Source: Bugula neritina
Taxonomy: Eukaryota > Bryozoa > Gymnolaemata > Cheilostomatida > Bugulidae
Direction: 5' to 3'
DNA: 64,000 bases
Assembly (NCBI GenBank): GCA_964035545.1
Contig: CAXIUT010000230.1
Location: 62,001 to 126,000 of the forward strand
Shown here piece by piece: positions 1 to 16,109 of the stretch. The notes beneath the pieces were generated by a model. That model did no database searches and was not told the origin of the DNA. It saw only the letters and a program-made list of their open reading frames with translations. Numbering within the stretch: the stretch's first letter is position 1; each line of letters starts with the position of its first letter. The translations under genes and the position numbers were made by a program.

Positions 1-900
1 TGAAAAATACTGCAACATACTGAAATATACTGCGACACATTGCAATATACTGTAACATACTGAAATATGCTGTAGCACACTGAAACACACTGCAACTCAC
101 TGAAATATACTGCAACATACTGAAATACACTGTAACATATTGAAATATACTGCAACATACTGAAATACAGTGCTACATACTGAAATATACTGCAACATAC
201 TGCAACATACTGAAATACACTGTAACATACTGAAATACACTGCAACATACTACAACATATTGAAAGACACTGCAACACATTGAAATATACTGCAACATAC
301 CTAAATATACGGTAATATACAGAAATATACTGTAACACATTGAAAAACACTGCAACATACTGAAATACACTGCAACACACTGAAATACACCGCAAAATAC
401 TACAATATACTGAAATGCACTGTAACATATTGAAATACACTGCAACACATTGAAATATACTGCAATGTGCCGAAATATATGGTAAACTACAGAAATATAC
501 TGACACACATCGCAATATACTGTAACATACTGAAATATGCTGTAGCACACTGAAATACACTGCAACTCACTGAAATATACTGCAACATACTGAAATACCC
601 TGTAACATATTGAAATATACTGCAACATACTGCAACATACTGAAATACATTGCAACACACTGAAATACACTGCAAAACACTGTAACACACTGAAATATAC
701 TGCAATGTACCGAAATATATGGTGAACTACTGAAATATACTGTCACACATTGAAAAATACTGCAACATACTGAAATATACTGCGACACATTGCAATATAC
801 TGTAACATACTGACATATGCTGTAGCACACTGAAATACACTGCAACTCACTGAAATATACTGCAACATACTGAAATACACTTCAACACATTGAAATATAC

Positions 901-920
901 TGCAACATACTGCAACATAG
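901..920. other. 40-bp deletion point
   Basis: Here TGCAACATAC is followed directly by TGCAACATAG. The counterpart 25141-25200 has four extra units (25151-25190) between them. The loss is exactly four repeat units. Confidence 0.9.
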
Positions 921-980
921 TGAAATACACTGTAACATACTGAAATACACTGCAACATACTGCAACATACTGAAATACAC

Positions 981-3900
981 TGCAACACACTGAAATACAC
1001 TGCAAAATACTGTAACACACTGAAATATACTGCAATACACTGCAACATACCGCAACATACTAAAATATACTGCAACATACTGAAATACACTGCAAAATAC
1101 TGAAATACACTTTAACATACTGAAATATACTGCAACATACTGAAATACACTGCTACATACTGAAATATACTGCAACACACTGCAACATACTGCAACATAC
1201 TAAAATACACTGTAACATATTGAAATACACTGCAACACATTGAAATATACTGCAAAATACTGAAATACACTGCTACATACTGAAATATACTGCGACACAC
1301 TGCAACATACTGCAACATACTAAAATATACTGCAACATACTGAAATACACTGCTAAATACTGAAATACACTGTAACATACTGAAACACACTGCAAAATAC
1401 TACAACATATTGAAATACACTGCAATACATTGAAATATACTGCAACATACCTAAATATACGGTAATATACTGAAATATACTGTAACACATTGAAAAATAC
1501 TACAAAATACTGAAATACACTGCAACATACTACAACATACTGAAATACGCTGTAATACATTGAAATACACTGCAACACCTTGAAATATACTGTAACTCGC
1601 TGAAACATACTGTAACTCACTGAAATATAGTGTAATATATGGAAATGTACTGTAAAATACTGGAATATACTGTAACACACTGAAATATACTGCAACATAC
1701 TGAAATACACTGTAACATACTGAATTATACTGCAACATCCTGCAACATACTGAAATACACTGTAACATACTGAAATACACTGCAACACACTGCAACATAC
1801 TGCATCATACTAAAATATACTGTAACATACTGAAATACACTGCAAAATACTGAAATACACTGTAACACACTGAAATATACTGCAACATACTGCAACATAC
1901 TAAAATATGCTGCAACATACTGAAATACACTGCAAAATACTGAAATACACTATAACATACTGAAATATACTGCAACACACTGCAACATACCGCAACATGC
2001 TAAAATATACTGCAACATACTGAAATACACTGCAAAATACTGAAATACACTGTAACATACTGAAATATACTGCAACATACTGAAATACACTGCTACATAC
2101 TGAAATATACTGCAACACACTGCAACATACTGCAACATACTAAAATACACTGCAACATAATGAAATACACTGCAACACATTGAAATATACTGCATGCAAA
2201 TTACTGAAATACACTGCTACATACTGAAATTTACTGCAACACACTGCAACATACTGCAACATACTAAAATATACTGCAACATACTGAAATACACTGCAAA
2301 ATACTGAAATACACTGTAACATACTGAAATATACTGCAACACACTGCAACATACTGCAACATACTAAAATACACTGTAACATATTGAAATACACTGCAAC
2401 ACAGTGAAATATACTGCAATGTACCGAAATATATGGTGAACTGCTGAAATATACTGTCACACATTGAAAAATACTGCAACATACTGAAATATACTGTAAC
2501 ATACTGAAATACGCTGTAGCACACTGAAATACACTGCAACTCACTGAAATATACTGCACCCTACTGAAATACACTGTAACATATTGAAAAATACTGCAGC
2601 ATAGTGCAACATACTGAAATACACTGTAACATACTGAAATACACTGCAAAATACTACAACATATTGAAATACACTGCAACACATTGAAATATACTGCAAC
2701 ATACCTAAATATACGGTAAGATACTGAAATAAACTGTAACACATTGAAAAATACTGCAACATACTGAAAGATACTGCAAGATACTGCAACATACTGAACT
2801 ACACTGTAACATAATGAAACACACTGCAACATACTGTATTATACTGACATGCACTGGAACATATTGAAATACACTGCAACAAATTGAAGTATACTGCAAC
2901 ACACTGAAACATACGGCAACATACTGAAATATACTGCAACAGATTGATATATACAGCAACATACTGAAATATACTGCGAAACAATGCAATATACTGTAAC
3001 ATACTGAAATATGCTGTAGCACACTGAAATACACTGCAACTCACTGAAATATCCCGCAACATACTGAAATACACTGTAACATATTGAAATATACTGCAAC
3101 ATACTGCAACATACTGAAATACACTGGAACATATTGAAATACACTGCAACAAATTGAAGTATACTGCAACACACTGAAACACACTGAAATACACCGCAAA
3201 ACACTACAACATACTGAAACATATTGCAACATACTGAAATACACTACTACATACTGAAATATACTGCAACATACTGCACCATACTGAAATACACTGTAAC
3301 ATACTAGAATACACTGCAACATACTACAACATATTGAAATACACTGCAACACATTGAAATATACTGCAACATACCTAAATATACGTTAATATACTGAAAT
3401 ATACTGTAACACATTGAAAAACACTGCAACATACTGAAATACACTGCAACACACTAAAATACACCGCCAAATACTACAACATACTGAAATGCACTGTAAC
3501 ATATTGAAATACACTGCAACACATTGAAATATACTGTAACATACCTAAATATACGGTAATATACCAAAATATACTGTAACACATTTGAAAATACTGCAAC
3601 ATACTGAAATACACTGCAACACACTGAAATACACTGCAAAATACTGTAACACACTGAAATATGCTGCAATACACTGCAACATACTGCAACATACTAAAAT
3701 ATACTGCAACATACTGAAATACACTGCAAAATACTGAAATACACTTTAACATACTGAAATATACTGCAACATACTGAAATACACTGCTACATACTGAAAT
3801 ATACTGCAACACACTGCAACATTGTGCAACATACTAAAATACACTGTAACATATTGAAATACACTGCAACACATTGAAATATACTGCAAAATACTGAAAT

Positions 3901-4864
3901 ACACTGCTACATACTGAAATATACTGCGACACACTGCAACATACTGCAACATACTAAAATATTCTGCAACATACTGAAATACACTGTAACATACTGAAAT
4001 ATACTGCAACATACTGAAATACATTGCTACATACTGAAATATACTGCAACACACTGCAACATACTGCAACATACTAAAATATACTGCAACATACTGAAAT
4101 ATACTGCAACATACTAAAATACACTGTAACATATTGAAATACACTGCAACACATTGAAATATACTGCAATGTACCGAAATATATGGTAAACTACTGAAAT
4201 ATACTGTCACACATTGAAAAATACTGCAACATACTGAAATATACTGCGACACATTGCAATATACTGTAACATACTGAAATATGCTGTAGCACACTGAAAT
4301 ACACTGCAACTCACTGAAATATACTGCAACATACTGAAATACACTTCAACACATTGAAATATACTGCAACATACTGAAATACAGTGCTACATACTAAAAT
4401 ATACTGCAACATACTGCAACATAGTGAAATACACTGTAACATACTGAAATACACTGCAACATACTACAACATACTGAAATACACTGCAACACATTGAAAT
4501 ATACTGTAACATACCTAAATATACGGTAATATACCAAAATATACTGTAACACATTTAAAAAAACTGCAACATACTGAAATACACTGCAACACACTGAAAT
4601 ACACTGCAAAATACTGTAACACACTGAAATATACTGCAATATACTGAAATACACTGCAAAATACTGAAATACACTTCAACATACTGAAATTTACTGCAAC
4701 ATACTGAAATACACTGCTACATACTGAAATATACTGCAACACACTGCAACATACTGCAACATACTAAAATACACTGTAACATATTGAAATACATTGCAAC
4801 ACATTGAAATATACTGCAAAATACTGAAATACACTGCTACATACTGAAATATACTGCGACACAC
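981..4864. repeat. 3884-bp HOR, copy 1 (full)
   Basis: First of two adjacent full copies of a 3884-bp higher-order repeat; each variant unit recurs 3884 bp downstream (for example the 14-bp unit at 2191 and 6075). The left edge is placed at 981 because the unit at 971 (TGAAATACAC) no longer matches its counterpart at 4855 (TGCGACACAC). The length is 387 ten-bp units plus one 14-bp unit. This family alone carries the ATGCAAAT form of the 14-bp unit. A private variant unit, TGCATCATAC at 1801, is shared with 26081, 32748 and 37242 and tracks later duplications. Confidence 0.9.
2191..2204. repeat. 14-bp variant unit, ATGCAAAT form
   Basis: TGCATGCAAATTAC replaces a 10-bp unit and shifts the register by 4. 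It holds the palindrome TGCATGCA (SphI core GCATGC) and the octamer ATGCAAAT. It belongs to the 3884-bp family; the next 14-bp unit starts 3884 bp on. Confidence 0.95.
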
Positions 4865-7800
4865 TGCAACACACTGAAATACACTGCAAAATACTGTAAC
4901 ACACTGAAATATACTGCAATACACTGCAACATACCGCAACATACTAAAATATACTGCAACATACTGAAATACACTGCAAAATACTGAAATACACTTTAAC
5001 ATACTGAAATATACTGCAACATACTGAAATACACTGCTACATACTGAAATATACTGCAACACACTGCAACATACTGCAACATACTAAAATACACTGTAAC
5101 ATATTGAAATACACTGCAACACATTGAAATATACTGCAAAATACTGAAATACACTGCTACATACTGAAATATACTGCGACACACTGCAACATACTGCAAC
5201 ATACTAAAATATACTGCAACATACTGAAATACACTGCTAAATACTGAAATACACTGTAACATACTGAAACACACTGCAAAATACTACAACATATTGAAAT
5301 ACACTGCAATACATTGAAATATACTGCAACATACCTAAATATACGGTAATATACTGAAATATACTGTAACACATTGAAAAATACTACAAAATACTGAAAT
5401 ACACTGCAACATACTACAACATACTGAAATACGCTGTAATACATTGAAATACACTGCAACACCTTGAAATATACTGTAACTCGCTGAAACATACTGTAAC
5501 TCACTGAAATATAGTGTAATATATGGAAATGCACTGTAAAATACTGGAATATACTGTAACACACTGAAATATACTGCAACATACTGAAATACACTGTAAC
5601 ATACTGAATTATACTGCAACATCCTGCAACATACTGAAATACACTGTAACATACTGAAATACACTGCAACACACTGCAACATACTGCAACATACTAAAAT
5701 ATACTGCAACATACTGAAATACACTGCAAAATACTGAAATACACTGTAACACACTGAAATATACTGCAACATACTGCAACATACTAAAATATGCTGCAAC
5801 ATACTGAAATACACTGCAAAATACTGAAATACACTATAACATACTGAAATATACTGCAACACACTGCAACATACCGCAACATGCTAAAATATACTGCAAC
5901 ATACTGAAATACACTGCAAAATACTGAAATACACTGTAACATACTGAAATATACTGCAACATACTGAAATACACTGCTACATACTGAAATATACTGCAAC
6001 ACACTGCAACATACTGCAACATACTAAAATACACTGCAAAATAATGAAATACACTGCAACACATTGAAATATACTGCATGCAAATTACTGAAATACACTG
6101 CTACATACTGAAATATACTGCAACACACTGCAACATACTGCAACATACTAAAATATACTGCAACATACTGAAATACACTGCAAAATACTGAAATACACTG
6201 TAACATACTGAAATATACTGCAACACACTGCAACATACTGCAACATACTAAAATACACTGTAACATATTGAAATACACTGCAACACAGTGAAATATACTG
6301 CAATGTACCGAAATATATGGTGAACTGCTGAAATATACTGTCACACATTGAAAAATACTGCAACATACTGAAATATACTGTAACATACTGAAATACGCTG
6401 TAGCACACTGAAATACACTGCAACTCACTGAAATATACTGCACCCTACTGAAATACACTATAACATATTGAAAAATACTGCAGCATAGTGCAACATACTG
6501 AAATACACTGTAACATACTGAAATACACTGCAAAATACTACAACATATTGAAATACACTGCAACACATTGAAATATACTGCAACATTCCTAAATATACGG
6601 TAAGATACTGAAATAAACTGTAACACATTGAAAAATACTGCAACATACTGAAAGATACTGCAAGATACTGCAACATACTGAACTACACTGTAACATAATG
6701 AAACACACTGCAACATACTGTATTATACTGACATGCACTGGAACATATTGAAATACACTGCAACAAATTGAAGTATACTGCAACACACTGAAACATACGG
6801 CAACATACTGAAATATACTGCAACAGATTGATATATACAGCAACATACTGAAATATACTGCGAAACAATGCAATATACTGTAACATACTGAAATATGCTG
6901 TAGCACACTGAAATACACTGCAACTCACTGAAATATCCCGCAACATACTGAAATACACTGTAACATATTGAAATATACTGCAACATACTGCAACATACTG
7001 AAATACACTGGAACATATTGAAATACACTGCAACAAATTGAAGTATACTGCAACACACTGAAACACACTGAAATACACCGCAAAACACTACAACATACTG
7101 AAACATATTGCAACATACTGAAATACACTACTACATACTGAAATATACTGCAACATACTGCACCATACTGAAATACACTGTAACATACTAGAATACACTG
7201 CAACATACTACAACATATTGAAATACACTGCAACACATTGAAATATACTGCAACATACCTAAATATACGTTAATATACTGAAATATACTGTAACACATTG
7301 AAAAACACTGCAACATACTGAAATACACTGCAACACACTAAAATACACCGCCAAATACTACAACATACTGAAATGCACTGTAACATATTGAAATACACTG
7401 CAACACATTGAAATATACTGTAACATACCTAAATATACGGTAATATACCAAAATATACTGTAACACATTTGAAAATACTGCAACATACTGAAATACACTG
7501 CAACACACTGAAATACACTGCAAAATACTGTAACACACTGAAATATGCTGCAATACACTGCAACATACTGCAACATACTAAAATATACTGCAACATACTG
7601 AAATACACTGCAAAATACTGAAATACACTTTAACATACTGAAATATACTGCAACATACTGAAATACACTGCTACATACTGAAATATACTGCAACACACTG
7701 CAACATTGTGCAACATACTAAAATACACTGTAACATATTGAAATACACTGCAACACATTGAAATATACTGCAAAATACTGAAATACACTGCTACATACTG

Positions 7801-8748
7801 AAATATACTGCGACACACTGCAACATACTGCAACATACTAAAATATTCTGCAACATACTGAAATACACTGTAACATACTGAAATATACTGCAACATACTG
7901 AAATACATTGCTACATACTGAAATATACTGCAACACACTGCAACATACTGCAACATACTAAAATATACTGCAACATACTGAAATATACTGCAACATACTA
8001 AAATACACTGTAACATATTGAAATACACTGCAACACATTGAAATATACTGCAATGTACCGAAATATATGGTAAACTACTGAAATATACTGTCACACATTG
8101 AAAAATACTGCAACATACTGAAATATACTGCGACACATTGCAATATACTGTAACATACTGAAATATGCTGTAGCACACTGAAATACACTGCAACTCACTG
8201 AAATATACTGCAACATACTGAAATACACTTCAACACATTGAAATATACTGCAACATACTGAAATACAGTGCTACATACTAAAATATACTGCAACATACTG
8301 CAACATAGTGAAATACACTGTAACATACTGAAATACACTGCAACATACTACAACATACTGAAATACACTGCAACACATTGAAATATACTGTAACATACCT
8401 AAATATACGGTAATATACCAAAATATACTGTAACACATTAAAAAAAACTGCAACATACTGAAATACACTGCAACACACTGAAATACACTGCAAAATACTG
8501 TAACACACTGAAATATACTGCAATATACTGAAATACACTGCAAAATACTGAAATACACTTCAACATACTGAAATTTACTGCAACATACTGAAATACACTG
8601 CTACATACTGAAATATACTGCAACACACTGCAACATACTGCAACATACTAAAATACACTGTAACATATTGAAATACATTGCAACACATTGAAATATACTG
8701 CAAAATACTGAAATACACTGCTACATACTGAAATATACTGCGACACAC
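4865..8748. repeat. 3884-bp HOR, copy 2 (full)
   Basis: Second full copy, directly abutting the first. It keeps nearly every variant unit of copy 1 but differs at scattered positions: 1801 TGCATCATAC reads TGCAACATAC at 5685, and CATACCTAAA near 2700 reads CATTCCTAAA near 6584. After 8748 the sequence no longer follows the start of the HOR (TGCAACATAC instead of TGCAACACAC), which fixes the right edge. Confidence 0.9.
6075..6088. repeat. 14-bp variant unit, ATGCAAAT form
   Basis: Member of 3884-bp HOR copy 2; the next 14-bp unit lies 3564 bp on and has the ATGCAAAA form. Confidence 0.95.
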
Positions 8749-9478
8749 TGCAACATACTGCAACATACTAAAATATACTGCAACATATTGAAATACACTG
8801 CTAAATACTGAAATACACCGTAACATACTGAAATACACTGCAAAATACTACAACATATTGAAATACACTGCAATACATTGAAATATACTGCAACATACCT
8901 AAATATACGGTAATATACTGAAATATACTGTAACACATTGAAAAATACTACAAAATACTGAAATACACTACAACATACTACAACATACTGAAATACGCTG
9001 TAATACATTGAAATACACTGCAACACATTGAAATACACTGTAACGCGCTGAAACATACTGTAACTCACTGAAATATAGTGTAATGTACGGAAATGTACTG
9101 TAAAATACTGGAATATACTGTAACATACTGAAATATACTGCAACATACTGAAATACACTGTAACATACTGAATTATACTGCAACATCCTGCAACATACTG
9201 AAATACACTGTAACATACTGAAATACACTGCAACACACTGCAACATACTGCAACATACTAAAATATACTGCAACATACTGAAATACACTGCAAAATACTG
9301 AAATACACTGTAACACACTGAAATATACTGCAACATACTGCAACATACTAAAATATGCTGCAACATACTGAAATACACTGCAAAATACAGAAATACACTA
9401 TAACATACTGAAATATACTGCAACACACTGCAACATACCGCAACATGGTAAAATATACTGCAACATACTGAAATACAC
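8749..9478. repeat. Diverged linker block related to 1301-2030
   Basis: Joins the 3884-bp family to the 5347-bp family. It aligns unit for unit with 1301-2030 (offset 7448) but with clearly more substitutions than the recent duplicates, for instance TGTAACGCGC near 9032 against TGTAACTCGC near 1571. It recurs as 44190-44865 in the downstream duplication, where 100 bp are missing. Confidence 0.75.
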
Positions 9479-9638
9479 TGCAAAATACTGAAATACACTG
9501 TAACATTCTGAAATATACTGCAACATACTGAAATACACTGCTACATACTGAAATATACTGCAACACACTGCAACATACTGCAACATACTAAAATACACTG
9601 TAACATAATGAAATACACTGCAACACATTGAAATATAC

Positions 9639-9652
9639 TGCATGCAAAATAC
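9639..9652. repeat. 14-bp variant unit, ATGCAAAA form
   Basis: TGCATGCAAAATAC in 5347-bp HOR copy 1. It keeps the TGCATGCA palindrome but not the octamer. The next one is 3593 bp on. Confidence 0.95.
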
Positions 9653-9672
9653 TGAAATACACTGCTACATAC

Positions 9673-10762
9673 TGAAATATACTGCAACACACTGCAACAT
9701 ACTGCAACATACTAAAATATACTGCAACATACTGAAATACACTGCAAAATACTGAAATACACTGTAACATACTGAAATATACTGCAACACACTGCAACAT
9801 ACTGCAACATACTAAAATACACTGTAACATATTGAAATACACTGCAACACAGTGAAATATACTGCAATGTACCGAAATATATGGTGAACTGCTGAAATAT
9901 ACTGTCACACATTGAAAAATACTGCAACATACTGAAATATACTGCGACACATTGCAATATACTGTAACATACTGAAATATGCTGTAGCACACTGAAACAC
10001 ACTGCAACTCACTGAAATATACTGCAACATACTGAAATACACTGTAACATATTGAAATATACTGCAACATACTGAAATACAGTGCTACATACTGAAATAT
10101 ACTGCAACATACTGCAACATACTGAAATACACTGTAACATACTGAAATACACTGCAACATACTACAACATATTGAAAGACACTGCAACACATTGAAATAT
10201 ACTGCAACATACTTAAATATACGGTAATATACAGAAATATACTGTAACACATTGAAAAACACTGCAACATACTGAAATACACTGCAACACACTGAAATAC
10301 ACCGCAAAATACTACAACATACTGAAATGCACTGTAACATATTGAAATACACTGCAACACATTGAAATATACTGCAATGTGCCGAAATATATGGTAAACT
10401 ACAGAAATATACTGACACACATCGCAATATACTGTAACATACTGAAATATGCTGTAGCACACTGAAATACACTGCAACTCACCTAAATATACTGCAACAT
10501 ACTGAAATACACTGTAACATATTGAAATATACTGCAACATACTGCAACATACTGAAATACATTGCAACACACTGAAATACACTGCAAAACACTGTAACAC
10601 ACTGAAATATACTGCAATGTACCGAAATATATGGTGAACTACTGAAATATACTGTCACACATTGAAAAATACTGCAACATACTGAAATATACTGCGACAC
10701 ATTGCAATATACTGTAACATACTGACATATGCTGTAGCACACTGAAATACACTGCAACTCAC
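9673..10762. repeat. 1090-bp sub-HOR, copy A of pair 1
   Basis: A 1090-bp block immediately duplicated at 10763 inside the 5347-bp HOR. All units here are 10 bp long, including TGAAAAATAC at 10663, the position where copy B has lost one base. Confidence 0.88.
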
Positions 10763-11851
10763 TGAAATATACTGCAACACACTGCAACATACTGCAACAT
10801 ACTAAAATATACTGCAACATACTGAAATACACTGCAAAATACTGAAATACACTGTAACATACCGAAATATACTGCAACACACTGCAACATACTGCAACAT
10901 ACTAAAATACACTGTAACATATTGAAATACACTGCAACACAGTGAAATATACTGCAATGTACCGAAATATATGGTGAACTGCTGAAATATACTGTCACAC
11001 ATTGAAAAATACTGCAACATACTGAAATATACTGCGACACATTGCAATATACTGTAACATACTGAAATATGCTGTAGCACACTGAAACACACTGCAACTC
11101 ACTGAAATATACTGCAACATACTGAAATACACTGTAACATATTGAAATATACTGCAACATACTGAAATACAGTGCTACATACTGAAATATACTGCAACAT
11201 ACTGCAACATACTGAAATACACTGTAACATACTGAAATACACTGCAACATACTACAACATATTGAAAGACACTGCAACACATTGAAATATACTGCAACAT
11301 ACCTAAATATACGGTAATATACAGAAATATACTGTAACACATTGAAAAACACTGCAACATACTGAAATACACTGCAACACACTGAAATACACCGCAAAAT
11401 ACTACAACATACTGAAATGCACTGTAACATATTGAAATACACTGCAACACATTGAAATATACTGCAATGTGCCGAAATATATGGTAAACTACAGAAATAT
11501 ACTGACACACATCGCAATATACTGTAACATACTGAAATATGCTGTAGCACACTGAAATACACTGCAACTCACTGAAATATACTGCAACATACTGAAATAC
11601 ACTGTAACATATTGAAATATACTGCAACATACTGCAACATACTGAAATACATTGCAACACACTGAAATACACTGCAAAACACTGTAACACACTGAAATAT
11701 ACTGCAATGTACCGAAATATATGGTGAACTACTGAAATATACTGTCACACATTGAAAATACTGCAACATACTGAAATATACTGCGACACATTGCAATATA
11801 CTGTAACATACTGACATATGCTGTAGCACACTGAAATACACTGCAACTCAC
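10763..11851. repeat. 1090-bp sub-HOR, copy B of pair 1 (1089 bp)
   Basis: Tandem duplicate of 9673-10762. It is one base short because the unit at 11753-11761 has four A where copy A has five. Similarity ends near 11862, where copy A leads into TGCAACACAC and copy B continues with TGAAATACAC. Confidence 0.88.
11753..11761. repeat. 9-bp variant unit (1-bp deletion)
   Basis: TGAAAATAC where the paralogous unit at 10663 has TGAAAAATAC: one A lost from an A5 run. It shifts the register by -1 and marks copy B of the 1090-bp pair. Confidence 0.93.
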
Positions 11852-13231
11852 TGAAATATACTGCAACATACTGAAATACACTTCAACACATTGAAATATA
11901 CTGCAACATACTGAAATACAGTGCTACATACTGAAATATACTGCAACATACTGCAACATAGTGAAATACACTGTAACATACTGAAATACACTGCAACATA
12001 CTGCAACATACTGAAATACACTGCAACACACTGAAATACACTGCAAAATACTGTAACACACTGAAATATACTGCAATACACTGCAACATACCGCAACATA
12101 CTAAAATATACTGCAACATACTGAAATACACTGCAAAATACTGAAATACACTTTAACATACTGAAATATACTGCAACATACTGAAATACACTGCTACATA
12201 CTGAAATATACTGCAACACACTGCAACATACTGCAACATACTAAAATACACTGTAACATATTGAAATACACTGCAACACATTGAAATATACTGCAAAATA
12301 CTGAAACACACTGCTACATACTGAAGTATACTGCGACACACTGCAACATACTGCAACATACTAAAATATACTGCAACATACTGAAATACACTGCTAAATA
12401 CTGAAATACACTGTAACATACTGAAACACACTGCAAAATACTACAACATATTGAAATACACTGCAATACATTGAAATATACTGCAACATACCTAAATATA
12501 CGGTAATATACTGAAATATACTGTAACACATTGAAAAATACTACAAAATACTGAAATACACTGCAACATACTACAACATACTGAAATACGCTGTAATACA
12601 TTGAAATACACTGCAACACCTTGAAATATACTGTAACTCGCTGAAACATACTGTAACTCACTGAAATATAGTGTAATATATGGAAATGTACTGTAAAATA
12701 CTGGAATATACTGTAACACACTGAAATATACTGCAACATACTGAAATACACTGTAACATACTGAATTATACTGCAACATCCTGCAACATACTGAAATACA
12801 CTGTAACATACTGAAATACACTGCAACACACTGCAACATACTGCAACATACTAAAATATACTGCAACATACTGAAATACACTGCAAAATACTGAAATACA
12901 CTGTAACACACTGAAATATACTGCAACATACTGCAACATACTAAAATATGCTGCAACATACTGAAATACACTGCAAAATACTGAAATACACTATAACATA
13001 CTGAAATATACTGCAATACACTGCAACATACCGCAACATGCTAAAATATACTGCAACATACTGAAATACACCGCAAAATACTGAAATACACTGTAACATA
13101 CTGAAATATACTGCAACATACTGAAATACACTGCTACATACTGAAATATACTGCAACACACTGCAACATACTGCAACATACTAAAATACACTGCAACATA
13201 ATGAAATACACTGCAACACATTGAAATATAC

Positions 13232-13245
13232 TGCATGCAAAATAC
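13232..13245. repeat. 14-bp variant unit, ATGCAAAA form
   Basis: Second 14-bp unit of 5347-bp HOR copy 1. The next one is 1754 bp on, across the boundary between HOR copies. Confidence 0.95.
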
Positions 13246-14985
13246 TGAAATACACTGCTACATACTGAAATATACTGCAACACACTGCAACATACTGCAA
13301 CATACTAAAATATACTGCAACATACTGAAATACACTGCAAAATACTGAAATACACTGTAACATACTGAAATATACTGCAACACACTGCAACATACTGCAA
13401 CACACTAAAATACACTGTAACATATTGAAATACACTGCAACACAGTGAAATATACTGCAATGTACCGAAATATATGGTGAACTGCTGAAATATACTGTCA
13501 CACATTGAAAAATACTGCAACATACTGAAGTATACTGTAACATACTGAAATACGCTGTAGCACACTGAAATACACTGCAACTCACTGAAATATACTGCAA
13601 CATACTGAAATACACTGTAACATATTGAAAAATACTGCAGCATAGTGCAACATACTGAAATACACTGTAACATACTGAAATACACTGCAAAATACTACAA
13701 CATATTGAAATACACTGCAACACATTGAAATATACTGCAACATACCTAAATATACGGTAAGATACTGAAATAAACTGTAACACATTGAAAAATACTGCAA
13801 CATACTGAAAGATACTGCAAGATACTGCAACATACTGAACTACACTGTAACATAATGAAACACACTGCAACATACTGTATTATACTGACATGCACTGGAA
13901 CATATTGAAATACACTGCAACAAATTGAAGTATACTGCAACACACTGAAACATACGGCAACATACTGAAATATACTGCAACAGATTGATATATACAGCAA
14001 CATACTGAAATATACTGCGAAACAATGCAATATACTGTAACATACTGAAATATGCTGTAGCACACTGAAATACACTGCAACTCACTGAAATATCCCGCAA
14101 CATCCTGAAATACACTGTAACATATTGAAATATACTGCAACATACTGCAACATACTGAAATACACTGGAACATATTGAAATACACTGCAACAAATTGAAG
14201 TATACTGCAACACACTGAAACACACTGAAATACACCGCAAAACACTACAACATACTGAAACATATTGCAACATACTGAAATACACTACTACATACTGAAA
14301 TATACTGCAACATACTGCACCATACTGAAATACACTGTAACATACTAGAATACACTGCAACATACTACAACATATTGAAATACACTGCAACACATTGAAA
14401 TATACTGCAACATACCTAAATATACGTTAATATACTGAAATATACTGTAACACATTGAAAAACACTGCAACATACTGAAATACACTGCAACACACTAAAA
14501 TACACCGCCAAATACTACAACATACTGAAATGCACTGTAACATATTGAAATACACTGCAACACATTGAAATATACTGTAACATACCTAAATATACGGTAA
14601 TATACCAAAATATACTGTAACACATTTAAAAATACTGCAACATACTGAAATACACTGCAACACACTGAAATACACTGCAAAATACTGTAACACACTGAAA
14701 TATACTGCAATACACTGCAACATACTGCAACATACTAAAATATACTGCAACATACTGAAATACACTGCAAAATACTGAAATACACTTTAACATACTGAAA
14801 TATACTGCAACATACTGAAATACACTGCAAAATACTGAAATACACTGTAACATTCTGAAATATACTGCAACATACTGAAATACACTGCTACATACTGAAA
14901 TATACTGCAACACACTGCAACATACTGCAACATACTAAAATACACTGTAACATAATGAAATACACTGCAACACATTGAAATATAC

Positions 14986-14999
14986 TGCATGCAAAATAC
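14986..14999. repeat. 14-bp variant unit, ATGCAAAA form
   Basis: First 14-bp unit of 5347-bp HOR copy 2 (9639 + 5347). Confidence 0.95.
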
Positions 15000-15019
15000 T
15001 GAAATACACTGCTACATAC

Positions 15020-16109
15020 TGAAATATACTGCAACACACTGCAACATACTGCAACATACTAAAATATACTGCAACATACTGAAATACACTGCAAAATACT
15101 GAAATACACTGTAACATACTGAAATATACTGCAACACACTGCAACATACTGCAACATACTAAAATACACTGTAACATATTGAAATACACTGCAACACAGT
15201 GAAATATACTGCAATGTACCGAAATATATGGTGAACTGCTGAAATATACTGTCACACATTGAAAAATACTGCAACATACTGAAATATACTGCGACACATT
15301 GCAATATACTGTAACATACTGAAATATGCTGTAGCACACTGAAACACACTGCAACTCACTGAAATATACTGCAACATACTGAAATACACTGTAACATATT
15401 GAAATATACTGCAACATACTGAAATACAGTGCTACATACTGAAATATACTGCAACATACTGCAACATACTGAAATACACTGTAACATACTGAAATACACT
15501 GCAACATACTACAACATATTGAAAGACACTGCAACACATTGAAATATACTGCAACATACTTAAATATACGGTAATATACAGAAATATACTGTAACACATT
15601 GAAAAACACTGCAACATACTGAAATACACTGCAACACACTGAAATACACCGCAAAATACTACAACATACTGAAATGCACTGTAACATATTGAAATACACT
15701 GCAACACATTGAAATATACTGCAATGTGCCGAAATATATGGTAAACTACAGAAATATACTGACACACATCGCAATATACTGTAACATACTGAAATATGCT
15801 GTAGCACACTGAAATACACTGCAACTCACCTAAATATACTGCAACATACTGAAATACACTGTAACATATTGAAATATACTGCAACATACTGCAACATACT
15901 GAAATACATTGCAACACACTGAAATACACTGCAAAACACTGTAACACACTGAAATATACTGCAATGTACCGAAATATATGGTGAACTACTGAAATATACT
16001 GTCACACATTGAAAAATACTGCAACATACTGAAATATACTGCGACACATTGCAATATACTGTAACATACTGACATATGCTGTAGCACACTGAAATACACT
16101 GCAACTCAC
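15020..16109. repeat. 1090-bp sub-HOR, copy A of pair 2
   Basis: Counterpart of 9673-10762 in the second 5347-bp HOR copy (offset 5347). All its units are 10 bp long. Confidence 0.88.

Larger units (their letters stand above)
1..6558. repeat. Segmental duplication I, upstream copy
   Basis: Paired with 24241-30837. The offset is 24240 up to about 910 and 24280 afterwards because 40 bp are missing here at 901-911. Even rare variants are shared, for example TGAAATACCC at 591 and 24831. The left end lies outside the window. Confidence 0.9.
9479..14825. repeat. 5347-bp HOR, copy 1
   Basis: First of two tandem 5347-bp units; the repeats at 9479 and 14826 run in step, and the breakpoint lies within 14797-14825. 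The unit contains two 14-bp units (9639, 13232), one 9-bp unit (11753) and an internal tandem pair of a 1090-bp repeat. Conceptual translations compared between the copies are identical over hundreds of residues, so the duplication looks recent. Confidence 0.9.

Noticed and set aside
717-735. TATA-like AAATATATGGTGAAC motifs as promoters
   Set aside because: They are variant repeat units recurring across the array with no gene downstream; AT-rich composition alone explains them.
1191-1210. TACTAAAATA as a branch-point-like or intron signal
   Set aside because: It resembles TACTAAC only by chance in the TAAAATAYAC unit and occurs throughout the array without splice-site context.
981-8748. HOR copies as LTRs or a tandemly amplified transposon
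   Set aside because: The 3884-bp units contain only the 10-bp satellite, with no coding domains, terminal repeats or target-site duplications.
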